In this document: positions 15,123-22,135 of the stretch, piece by piece
How the letters are laid out: each line of letters starts with the position of its first letter
Numbering within the stretch: position 1 is the first letter of the stretch
Assembly (NCBI GenBank): GCA_949298075.1
Contig: CASFVA010000072.1
Coordinates: forward strand, 1 to 52,537
Length of the DNA: 52,537 bases
Reading direction: 5' to 3'
Origin: an uncultured Lentisphaeria bacterium
GTDB lineage: Bacteria > Verrucomicrobiota > Lentisphaeria > Victivallales > Victivallaceae
Program-made: the position numbers and the translations under genes
Notes under the pieces: model-generated
Databases searched by the model: none
The model's input: only the letters and a program-made list of their open reading frames with translations
Told to the model about the DNA's origin: nothing

Positions 15123-16379
15123 TCAGAAATCCTCGGAGGGTTCCTCTTCCGCCTCTTCGTCCCGGTACATTTCCAGCGTCGAGTACTGAATCGCCCGCGC
15201 CGTGTTGCCGGAAGGCTTCAGCGCGTCATGATCCCGGCCGACCGTGTTGATATAAATGGTGCGGTCGATTTCACCGTTGGGCAGCATGGTGTAGACTCCG
15301 GCGGCTCCGGCGGTTTTCTGAATGGCCAGCCAGTTGTCGGTGAAACGGTAGATGTCGCCGGCGTCGCCCAGCGCCGCCGCCAGCAGCTTGACCGCATCAT
15401 ACCCCTGGACGGCCGCGCTGCCCGGCCGGTGGAAAAACCGCCGCCGGAAACCGTCGCTGAACGAACGGTATTCCGGACTGGGATTGTCCGGAGAGAAAAA
15501 AGCGGTGTAAACGCACATCCCGGGCAGAATTCCGCTGCTGAGCGTGTTGAAAAATTCCTCGGAGTCCCAGCTGTCCGGTCCGCAGACAATGCCCCGGTAG
15601 CCCCGCTGCCGCAGCAGATTGACAATCCGCGCCGCCCGGGCGCCCTCGGCCGGCACCAGAATCGCCCCGGAACCATAGGTCAGCACTTCCCGCACCGCCG
15701 GTTCGAAATCATCACCGTTGAATTCCAGGGTACGCATCACCGTGCCGCCCAGATCACCGAAATACTGGGCGAAGTCGCGGGCAATGTTGCGGGAGTAAAC
15801 CGCCTCCGGAGCCATATCCACCAGAATGCTGACATGCAGCAGCTTGCGCCAATACCACAAATACGCGGCCAGCACATCCGCCTGCTGACGGTCGGTAAAG
15901 GTGTTGCGGAACACAAATTCGCTGGTTTCCGTCAGTCCGTTTCCGGTCGCCATCGCCACAATCACCGGCAGCTGCAGCGGTTTGGCCAGCGGCACGATCC
16001 CTTCGACTTCGATGGTGTCGTAACCGCCCACCACCGCCACCGCGCCCTCGGCCGCCGCCCGGCGCATCGCCGTCGCCGCCCCCTCGCCGGTACCCTGATC
16101 GTCGATCACCAGCAGCTCGATCCTCCGGCCCGCAATGCCGCGGTCGAGATTGAGTTCGTCCACCGCATAACGGATGCCCTCAAGCATCTGTTCGCCCAGA
16201 GCCCGCTTGTCGCCGCTCAGCGGAAGAATCGCCGCGATCCGCACCGTCGGCTCCGCCGACTCCGGATTGTAGCGCAGACGCATTTCCTCCGGCACACACC
16301 CGGAGCCGGCCGCTGCCAGAGCCGCCGTCAGAATCAGCCAGTTCAGAACCCCGGCCGCCCGGGAAATCCATCGTTTCAT
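15123..16379 (-). CDS. Type I substrate-binding lipoprotein without an ABC partner
   Basis: A 418-residue protein with a lipoprotein-type signal (AAAGSGC, Cys near residue 28) and a type I periplasmic-binding domain like the branched-chain amino acid receptors. Signs are VRIAAILPLSGDKRALGEQM at the start, AVVGGYDT, GYRGIVCGPDSW, and VQGYDAVKLLAAAL near the end. The tail is very acidic. No permease or ATPase gene is adjacent. It begins one base into the lpxA stop (TGATG), so it is co-translated with a lipid A gene. Either it serves a transporter encoded elsewhere, or it is an envelope regulator in the manner of LpoA-like proteins, which reuse this fold. Confidence 0.8.
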   Translation of the reverse strand: MKRWISRAAGVLNWLILTAALAAAGSGCVPEEMRLRYNPESAEPTVRIAAILPLSGDKRALGEQMLEGIRYAVDELNLDRGIAGRRIELLVIDDQGTGEGAATAMRRAAAEGAVAVVGGYDTIEVEGIVPLAKPLQLPVIVAMATGNGLTETSEFVFRNTFTDRQQADVLAAYLWYWRKLLHVSILVDMAPEAVYSRNIARDFAQYFGDLGGTVMRTLEFNGDDFEPAVREVLTYGSGAILVPAEGARAARIVNLLRQRGYRGIVCGPDSWDSEEFFNTLSSGILPGMCVYTAFFSPDNPSPEYRSFSDGFRRRFFHRPGSAAVQGYDAVKLLAAALGDAGDIYRFTDNWLAIQKTAGAAGVYTMLPNGEIDRTIYINTVGRDHDALKPSGNTARAIQYSTLEMYRDEEAEEEPSEDF

Positions 16380-17209
16380 CAGTCCTCCTCCGTCTCATCA
16401 GCCATATGATTACCGAGCGCCGCCAGTTCCGGATCGCCGGGCATGATGCCGCGCTCGGTGTGGCGAATGAAATCCACCAGATGAGCCACATCGGCATTGC
16501 CCGGCGCATCCTGCACCATCTGCTCCAGGGCGTTGGAGCCGTTCAACCCGCGGAAGAAATAGGTTTTGACCGCGTGTTTTACCGCCAGACGCCGGGCACT
16601 GTCAAAGCCGTTGCGACGCAACCCGATGACATTGCAGCCGCAGATGCACTCGTTTTCGGCCAGCATGCAGAACGGCGGAATGTCCTGCCGGATAATCGTC
16701 CGACCGCCGACCATGGCGATGGCCCCGATCCGGCAGAACTGGTGAATCAGAACATAACCCGACAGCACCGCACCATCCTCCACGATCACATGCCCGGAAA
16801 AAGCCGTATGGTTGGCTGCCGTCACCCGGTTGCCGATCCTGGCATCGTGACCGACGTGGACAAACGCCATCAGCAGCGTGCCGTCGCCGACGGAAGTCAC
16901 TCCGTCCTCGAAGGGAGAACGGTGAATGGTAACATATTCCCGCAGCGTCACATCGGCGCCGATGCGCGTGGCGGCCCGAACTCCGGGGCGGAAACGGTGG
17001 TCCTGGGGATCGTCCCCGACCAACGCCCCGAAATACACCCGGCTCCGGGGACCGATGGTTGTCCATCGCCCGATTTTGACGTTGCCGTCAATCCAGCAGT
17101 CGTCGCCGATTTCGCAGTCGGAGTCGATAATGGTATAGGGGCCGATCGTCACATCCCGGCCGATCCTGACTCCGGGAGCAATCACTGCAGTGGGGTGAAT
17201 GGTGGTCAT
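16379..17209 (-). CDS. lpxA: UDP-GlcNAc O-acyltransferase (lipid A biosynthesis, first step)
   Basis: A 276-residue left-handed beta-helix acyltransferase that transfers a 3-hydroxyacyl chain from ACP to UDP-GlcNAc, committing it to lipid A. Hexapeptide repeats run from HPTAVIAPGVRIG through about residue 190. The catalytic histidine is H121 in VGHDARIGN (H125 in E. coli), followed by NHTAFSGHVIVEDGAVLSG and VLIHQFCRIGAIAMVGG. The C-terminal helical domain is present. Length fits LpxA (about 260) rather than LpxD (about 340). It lies 20 bp downstream of pyrH and overlaps the lipoprotein gene. Across the promoter region is an oxidoreductase of a type often linked to lpxA. Confidence 0.95.
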   Translation of the reverse strand: MTTIHPTAVIAPGVRIGRDVTIGPYTIIDSDCEIGDDCWIDGNVKIGRWTTIGPRSRVYFGALVGDDPQDHRFRPGVRAATRIGADVTLREYVTIHRSPFEDGVTSVGDGTLLMAFVHVGHDARIGNRVTAANHTAFSGHVIVEDGAVLSGYVLIHQFCRIGAIAMVGGRTIIRQDIPPFCMLAENECICGCNVIGLRRNGFDSARRLAVKHAVKTYFFRGLNGSNALEQMVQDAPGNADVAHLVDFIRHTERGIMPGDPELAALGNHMADETEED

Positions 17210-17229
17210 CGCGCTGCATCCCGCCCCGT

Positions 17230-17949
17230 TCAGCTCACCACCGTGCCGGCACCGGAATCGCCCTCAACCACCCGGCGCAGGGCACCGTCGTCGGAAAACC
17301 GGAACACGACAATCGGCAGATCGTGATCGCGACATAATGAAAATGCCGCCGTATCCATAACTTTAAGCCGCCGTTCAATCGCCTCGTCAAATCCCAGCTG
17401 CTCGAATCGCCGGGCCGCCGGATCCTTGAAAGGATCGGCGGAGTAAACTCCATCGACCTTGGTGGCCTTGAGCACGGCATCGCAGTTGGTTTCCAGCGCC
17501 CGCAGCACCGCGGCGGTGTCGGTGGTGAAAAACGGCGAACCGGTGCCGCCGGCGAAAATCACCACCTGCCCGGACTCCAGCGCTTTCAGGGTGCGGTCAC
17601 GGTCGTAACGCGGCGCCAGCGGCTCCATGCCGATCGCGCTCTGGACCAGCGCCGGAATCCCGGCCGCGCTGAAAGCCTCCTTGAGGGCGATGGCGTTCAT
17701 GGCGGTGGCCAGCATGCCCATGTAGTCGGCGCTGACGCTGTCCATGCCGTCGGGACCGCCCATGACGCCGCGCCACAGGTTTCCGGCCCCGACCACGATG
17801 GCGACTTCCACGCCCTCGTCGGTCACGGTCCGCACCTGCTCAACCACAGAGCGCAGCGCCTCCGCGTCGTAGCCGTGACTGCGTTCGCCCTTCAATGCCT
17901 CGCCGCTGAGCTTCAGCAACACCCGGTTGAAACGGAAAAATTTGCTCAT
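17230..17949 (-). CDS. pyrH: UMP kinase
   Basis: A 239-residue amino-acid-kinase-fold UMP kinase, which makes UDP from UMP and ATP in pyrimidine synthesis. It shows the phosphate-binding VLLKLSGEAL at the N terminus, VVGAGNLWRG, GTGSPFFTTDTAA and the KATKVDGVYSADP segment. The ATG at 17949 follows GGAAGGATC; the in-frame extension upstream has no family similarity. It is first in an operon with lpxA and the binding lipoprotein. A TATATT sequence lies upstream at 17992-17997, but it lacks a matching -35 box. The usual neighbours tsf and frr are absent. Confidence 0.96.
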   Translation of the reverse strand: MSKFFRFNRVLLKLSGEALKGERSHGYDAEALRSVVEQVRTVTDEGVEVAIVVGAGNLWRGVMGGPDGMDSVSADYMGMLATAMNAIALKEAFSAAGIPALVQSAIGMEPLAPRYDRDRTLKALESGQVVIFAGGTGSPFFTTDTAAVLRALETNCDAVLKATKVDGVYSADPFKDPAARRFEQLGFDEAIERRLKVMDTAAFSLCRDHDLPIVVFRFSDDGALRRVVEGDSGAGTVVS

Positions 17950-18114
17950 GACCGATCCTTCCACCTGCTTTAAAACTGTTAACACCGATAAAATATAGCG
18001 CCAAAGTCGCGTTTCGCCACAGAAAAGCCGCAAAATAACCTGTTTTTATTGAAAAAGTGGTGTATATTAAGAAGTCGTTCCGCACAGCGGCCACAATCCG
18101 AAAGGTTCTGATTT

Positions 18115-19134
18115 ATGGAAAATTTCAGCAAACTCAAGGTCGGTGTCATTGGAGTTGGCGCACTCGGCCGCCATCATGCCCGGCTTTATGCGCAGAGTCC
18201 CAACGCCGAAGTCGTCGGCATTTACGATGTCACCCGGGAAACCGCCGACCGGGTCGGGGCGGAATTCAACCTCAAAGTCTTTCAGGACTGGGAACAGCTC
18301 GCTGAACAATGTGACGCGCTCAGCGTGGCGGTGCCGGCCACCTATCACGCCAACGCCACGCTGCCCTTGCTGGAAATGGGCAAGCATGTGCTGGTGGAAA
18401 AACCGATTGCCTCAAGCATTGCGGAGGCCGAAGCCATGGTGGCCTCCGCAGCGAAAAACCATGTGGTGTTCGGAGTCGGGCACGTCGAACGCTTCAATCC
18501 CGCCATGGATTTTCTGGAAAAATACCATGCCGCGACCCGGTTCATCGAAGCGCACCGTCTGGCCCAGTATCCCCCGCCGCGGGTTGGGGCTCCGCGCCGG
18601 GGCACCGAGGTCAGTGTGGTGCTCGACCTGATGATCCACGACATTGATCTGGTGCTGACCATGGTTAAATCCGAAGTTGAGCGCTTTGACGTGGTCGGCA
18701 TTCCGGTTCTGAGCGACACGGAGGACATTGTCAACGCCCGCATCAAGTTCGTCAACGGCAGCTGCGCCAGCCTGACCGCCAGCCGGGTCAGCCAGGAGCC
18801 TCTGCGGCGATTCCGGGTGTTTCAGGATGACTGCTACATTTCGATGGACTACGGCAAACACTTCGGGATGGTGCTCAAGCGCAACCGGATCGGATTGGCC
18901 CGCAAGGACGTCGACCTGGACGATAAAAACGCCCTGGCCGCTGAATTGGAGGATTTCATTCTCGCGGTCAACCGGACCCGCGTCACCGGGGAAATCCATC
19001 AGCCCAAGGTTTCCGGGGAGCAGGGTCTGCGCGCCCTGCGCCTGGCGGTAGCCATTGAAACCGAAGCCCGCCGTTACAATCAGCAGTACGGCTTCAAGTT
19101 CGCGCCCCGGACCCCCGGAGAACTCAACGACTGA
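18115..19134 (+). CDS. Gfo/Idh/MocA oxidoreductase, possibly UDP-GlcNAc 3-dehydrogenase-like
   Basis: A 339-residue NAD(P)-dependent oxidoreductase. The Rossmann motif GVIGVGALGRHHAR is at about residues 10-23, the catalytic VLVEKPIA follows, and then GVGHVERFNPA and LDLMIHDIDLVL. The HVERFNP pattern and location, divergent from a pyrH-lpxA operon, resemble the oxidoreductases often found beside lpx genes. Some of those (GnnA) oxidise UDP-GlcNAc at C3 on the way to 3-amino lipid A. The partner aminotransferase GnnB is not in the window, so the function is tentative. ispE starts 21 bp downstream. TATATT at 18063-18068 may be its -10 box, with a poor -35. Confidence 0.8.
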   Translation: MENFSKLKVGVIGVGALGRHHARLYAQSPNAEVVGIYDVTRETADRVGAEFNLKVFQDWEQLAEQCDALSVAVPATYHANATLPLLEMGKHVLVEKPIASSIAEAEAMVASAAKNHVVFGVGHVERFNPAMDFLEKYHAATRFIEAHRLAQYPPPRVGAPRRGTEVSVVLDLMIHDIDLVLTMVKSEVERFDVVGIPVLSDTEDIVNARIKFVNGSCASLTASRVSQEPLRRFRVFQDDCYISMDYGKHFGMVLKRNRIGLARKDVDLDDKNALAAELEDFILAVNRTRVTGEIHQPKVSGEQGLRALRLAVAIETEARRYNQQYGFKFAPRTPGELND

Positions 19135-19155
19135 CCCCCGCGGGGAGAGCGTGCC

Positions 19156-20010
19156 ATGCGCAACTTCATCGATACGCCGGCCAAAATAAATCTGTTTCTG
19201 GAAGTTACCCGCCGCTGGGAGGACGGCTATCATGAGTTGCGCACCCTGTTCTGGCCGCTGCCCGGACTTTGCGACCGCGTTGAAATTGATTTCAACGCCG
19301 GACCGGGACTCCGGGTTGACTGCGGCACGGCCCCCCTGCCCGCCGACGCCGACAACCTGGCCGGCCGCGCGGCCCTGGAATTCGCCAAGGCAGCTCAACT
19401 TGATCCGGACTGGCGGATCACCGTCACCAAGAACATTCCCATTGCCGCCGGCCTGGGCGGCGGCAGTTCCGACGCCGCCGCGGTGCTCCGGCTGCTCAAC
19501 AGCCGCTACCAGGCGCTCGACGGGGCCGCTTTGCGCCGGATTGCGCTCAGCCTCGGTGCGGACGTTCCATTCTTCCTCGCGCCCTCACCGGCGCTGGCCG
19601 GCGGAGTCGGAGAACAGCTTGAACCACTGCATGCGCCGCCGAAGCTGCCGCCGCTGCTGGTTATTGCACCGGATTTTCCGGTCAGCGCCCGCTGGGCTTA
19701 CACGCATCTGGCTCCGGAACACCTCGGACGCCGGCCCGGGGTGGACCGCCTGATCGCCGCCCTGCGCGCCGGAGATGCCGCGACGGCCGGAACGGAACTT
19801 TACAACGCGCTTGGATTTGCGCTGTTTGACAAATTCCCGCTGCTGCGGCTTATCCGGGAACGGGCCAGGCGCGCCGGAGCTTCAGGAGTCGAAATCACCG
19901 GCAGCGGTCCGACGCTCTTCGCGCTGGCTCCGGATCCCGCCGTTACCGGCAGAATCGCGGCGGAGCTCCGGAAGGAGTTCACCGGTCTGCGTCTGTTTGA
20001 ATTTTTCTGA
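19156..20010 (+). CDS. ispE: 4-diphosphocytidyl-2-C-methyl-D-erythritol kinase
   Basis: A 284-residue GHMP kinase that phosphorylates CDP-methylerythritol in the non-mevalonate isoprenoid pathway. The substrate loop PAKINLFLEV is at 8-17, and the ATP-binding glycine loop IPIAAGLGGGSSDAAA at 94-109. LSLGADVPFF holds the catalytic Asp, and GVEITGSGPTLFAL is near the C terminus. The length is normal. A GGAGAG ribosome site precedes the ATG. It lies 21 bp after the oxidoreductase gene, so both are probably on one transcript; 99 bp without a clear terminator separate it from the next gene. Confidence 0.96.
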   Translation: MRNFIDTPAKINLFLEVTRRWEDGYHELRTLFWPLPGLCDRVEIDFNAGPGLRVDCGTAPLPADADNLAGRAALEFAKAAQLDPDWRITVTKNIPIAAGLGGGSSDAAAVLRLLNSRYQALDGAALRRIALSLGADVPFFLAPSPALAGGVGEQLEPLHAPPKLPPLLVIAPDFPVSARWAYTHLAPEHLGRRPGVDRLIAALRAGDAATAGTELYNALGFALFDKFPLLRLIRERARRAGASGVEITGSGPTLFALAPDPAVTGRIAAELRKEFTGLRLFEFF

Positions 20011-20109
20011 CCCGCAGACCGGACCTCCCGGGAAACGGCGTCCGGCTTTCACTTTCAACTGTTTCAACTCCAACCTTCGATTATAGAATTCAACCCGGAT
20101 TTCCCACAT

Positions 20110-20664
20110 ATGAATCAGGCTTTCTTCATTGACCGCGACGGTGTCATCAACACGGAATCGACCTGCCTCTGGCAGGCGGAGAAGACGATTCTGATTCCCG
20201 GCGCCGCCGAAGCGATCCGGCTGGCGCGCTCCGCCGGACGGCTGGCCGTGTGCATTTCCAATCAACCCTGGGTGGAACGACAGGTGTGTTCATATGAGGA
20301 TCAATGGCGGGTGTTCGCCCGGCTCCAGACCCTGCTGCATGAGGAAGGCACCCGGCTTGACAGCTTCTACTTCTGTCCGCACACTCCGGACAAAACCCCC
20401 TGCCAATGCCGAAAACCCTTCCCCGGACTGATCCTGACCGCGGCCCGCGATCTCGGAATCGATGTCGGCGGATCCTTCATGGTCGGCGACCGGTTCACGG
20501 ATCTGGAGGCCGGACGCCGCGCCGGATGCCGGGACGTCGCCCTGGTCCGCACCGGATGCGGAGCGGCACAGCTTGCCGCCGCCACCGGATTTACAGGAGA
20601 ATTCATCGTCGGAGACGATCTTCTTGACGTCGTCCGCCAGCTGCTGGAGAAATATGAAAAATAA
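20110..20664 (+). CDS. HAD phosphatase, GmhB-like (copy 1)
   Basis: A 184-residue HAD hydrolase of the histidinol-phosphatase/GmhB group. The nucleophile motif is FFIDRDGVIN (Asp8 and Asp10). The zinc-binding insert reads CPHTP...CQC followed by RKPFPG, and MVGDRFTDLEAGRRAG provides the metal-binding aspartate. GmhB removes the 7-phosphate from heptose-1,7-bisphosphate during LPS heptose synthesis. Copy 1 is more diverged than the next gene, for example NQPWVERQV where copy 2 has NQSGVARGM. A different phosphosugar substrate is therefore possible. Its last 11 bp overlap the start of copy 2. The ribosome site is weak. Confidence 0.82.
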   Translation: MNQAFFIDRDGVINTESTCLWQAEKTILIPGAAEAIRLARSAGRLAVCISNQPWVERQVCSYEDQWRVFARLQTLLHEEGTRLDSFYFCPHTPDKTPCQCRKPFPGLILTAARDLGIDVGGSFMVGDRFTDLEAGRRAGCRDVALVRTGCGAAQLAAATGFTGEFIVGDDLLDVVRQLLEKYEK

Positions 20665-21211
20665 AGCGTTCTTTCTCGACCGCGACGGCGTCATCAACGT
20701 CGAGGCTGATTATCTGCACGAACCCGAACAGGTCGAATTGATTCCCGGCACCGCCGCCGCGCTCCGGCGTCTGCATGCCGGCGGCTATCTGGCGGTGGTG
20801 ACCACCAACCAGTCCGGGGTGGCCCGCGGCATGTTCGATCTGGCGGCGGTCCACGCGGTGCATGACCGGATACAGGAACTGCTCGCCGACGACGGCGAAC
20901 GGCTTGACGCCTTTTACATCTGCTGCCACCATCCTCAATACACCGGCTCCTGCGACTGCCGCAAACCGGCTCCGGGACTGATTCTGAGGGCGGCGGCGGA
21001 ACTGGACATTGATCCGGCGTCTTCCTACATGGTCGGTGACCGCCTCTCGGATCTCGAAGCCGGACGCCGCGCCGGATGCCGCGCTTCCTATCTGGTTAAA
21101 ACCGGTTACGGCGCCGCCGAAGCAGAACGGGCCGCCGCCGCCGGATTCCCGGTTGCGGCCGATCTCGCCGCCGCGGTCGACGCCGTGCTGCAATCTCCCG
21201 GAGAACTGTAA
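20654..21211 (+). CDS. gmhB: HAD phosphatase, GmhB-like (copy 2)
   Basis: A 185-residue paralogue of the preceding gene and the closer match to D,D-heptose 1,7-bisphosphate phosphatase. It has FFLDRDGVIN (Asp9, Asp11), TTNQSGVARGMF, a zinc insert CCHHP...CDC followed by RKPAPG, and MVGDRLSDLEAGRRAGC. The ATG at 20654 lies inside the end of copy 1 in another frame, so translation is probably coupled. Expected role: making heptose-1-phosphate for LPS core or S-layer glycan. The other heptose genes (gmhA, hldE, gmhD) are not in the window. The BASS transporter gene starts 3 bp after its stop. Confidence 0.82.
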   Translation: MKNKAFFLDRDGVINVEADYLHEPEQVELIPGTAAALRRLHAGGYLAVVTTNQSGVARGMFDLAAVHAVHDRIQELLADDGERLDAFYICCHHPQYTGSCDCRKPAPGLILRAAAELDIDPASSYMVGDRLSDLEAGRRAGCRASYLVKTGYGAAEAERAAAAGFPVAADLAAAVDAVLQSPGEL

Positions 21212-21214
21212 ATC

Positions 21215-22108
21215 ATGAAAACCATTGCCATCTTCGTTGCCTTCATCATCGGTTATTTTTCACCCTGGGCAGCCTCGTTCAACTGGCTGATCCGCTATCT
21301 CATTGTGGTGATGATGTTTGTCACCATGCTGCAGATGCGCTTTTCCATGCAGAGTTTCAAATGGTCGCATCTGTACATCCTCGCCGCCAATCTCGTCATC
21401 GGACTGGGCTCCTGGGGCATCCTGCTGGCCGCCGGCCATCCGGTGCTGGCCCAGGCGGCTTTTTTCACCGGCATATCGCCCACCGCCACTGCCGCTCCGG
21501 TGATCGTCGGCATTCTCGGCGGTAAAATCAACTACAGCGTCAATGCCTTCATGGTCACCAACACCGGGGTCGCCCTGCTGATGCCGTTCATGATTCCCAT
21601 GGTTATCGGACAAACCGCCGGAGGGGTGTTCATCAGGGTGATCGGCGACCTGATCATTGTCATTGTGCTGCCTCTGCTGGCGGCCCTTGCTGTGCGCCGG
21701 CTGTGGAAAAATTACGCCGTCATGCTGCCGACGCTCCGCACCGGCGTCTTCTACATCTGGGTGCTGGCGATTTTCCTCATCATTGCCAACGCCTCGGAGT
21801 TCATCCGGAAGAGCGGTTCCGGAGTTTCCAAAACCGTCCTGCTGGAGATCGCGGCGGTTTCCCTGATTATCTGCATTGTCAACTTCGCCGGCGGCCGTTT
21901 CCTCGAGAACCGGTACCGCTGCCGTGAATCCAGCCAGACGCTCGGACAGAAAAACACCACCCTCACCATTTTTCTGGCCATAACCTATGCCAGTCCGCTG
22001 GTGGCCCTCGGTCCCACTTTTTATGTAATCTGGCACAACACCTGGAATGCCCTGCAGATCCGCGCCCGGGAACGGCGCGACGCCGCCCGCAAAATCCGCA
22101 AAGTCTGA
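21215..22108 (+). CDS. BASS-type membrane transporter (bile acid:sodium symporter superfamily)
   Basis: A 297-residue inner-membrane protein with about nine hydrophobic segments. Family marks are SPTATAAPVIVGILGG near residue 88, in the first discontinuous helix, and ESSQTLGQKNTTLTIFLA near residue 236, which matches the conserved QN/QK-x-x-L crossover motif. BASS proteins are mostly Na+-coupled importers of organic anions such as pantoate, pyruvate or bile acids. The true substrate here is unknown. It sits between the GmhB-like phosphatase genes (3 bp) and an orphan histidine kinase (27 bp) on one strand, which suggests that the kinase may sense the same compound. The C-terminal tail is basic. 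Confidence 0.75.
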   Translation: MKTIAIFVAFIIGYFSPWAASFNWLIRYLIVVMMFVTMLQMRFSMQSFKWSHLYILAANLVIGLGSWGILLAAGHPVLAQAAFFTGISPTATAAPVIVGILGGKINYSVNAFMVTNTGVALLMPFMIPMVIGQTAGGVFIRVIGDLIIVIVLPLLAALAVRRLWKNYAVMLPTLRTGVFYIWVLAIFLIIANASEFIRKSGSGVSKTVLLEIAAVSLIICIVNFAGGRFLENRYRCRESSQTLGQKNTTLTIFLAITYASPLVALGPTFYVIWHNTWNALQIRARERRDAARKIRKV

Positions 22109-22135
22109 TCCGCATTCCATAACGAAGGAGGAGGC

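Noticed and set aside
17992..18068. TATATT sequences at 17992-17997 (minus) and 18063-18068 (plus) as promoters for pyrH and the oxidoreductase
   Set aside because: They sit at sensible distances but lack TTG at -35, so they are mentioned with the genes and not listed as promoters.
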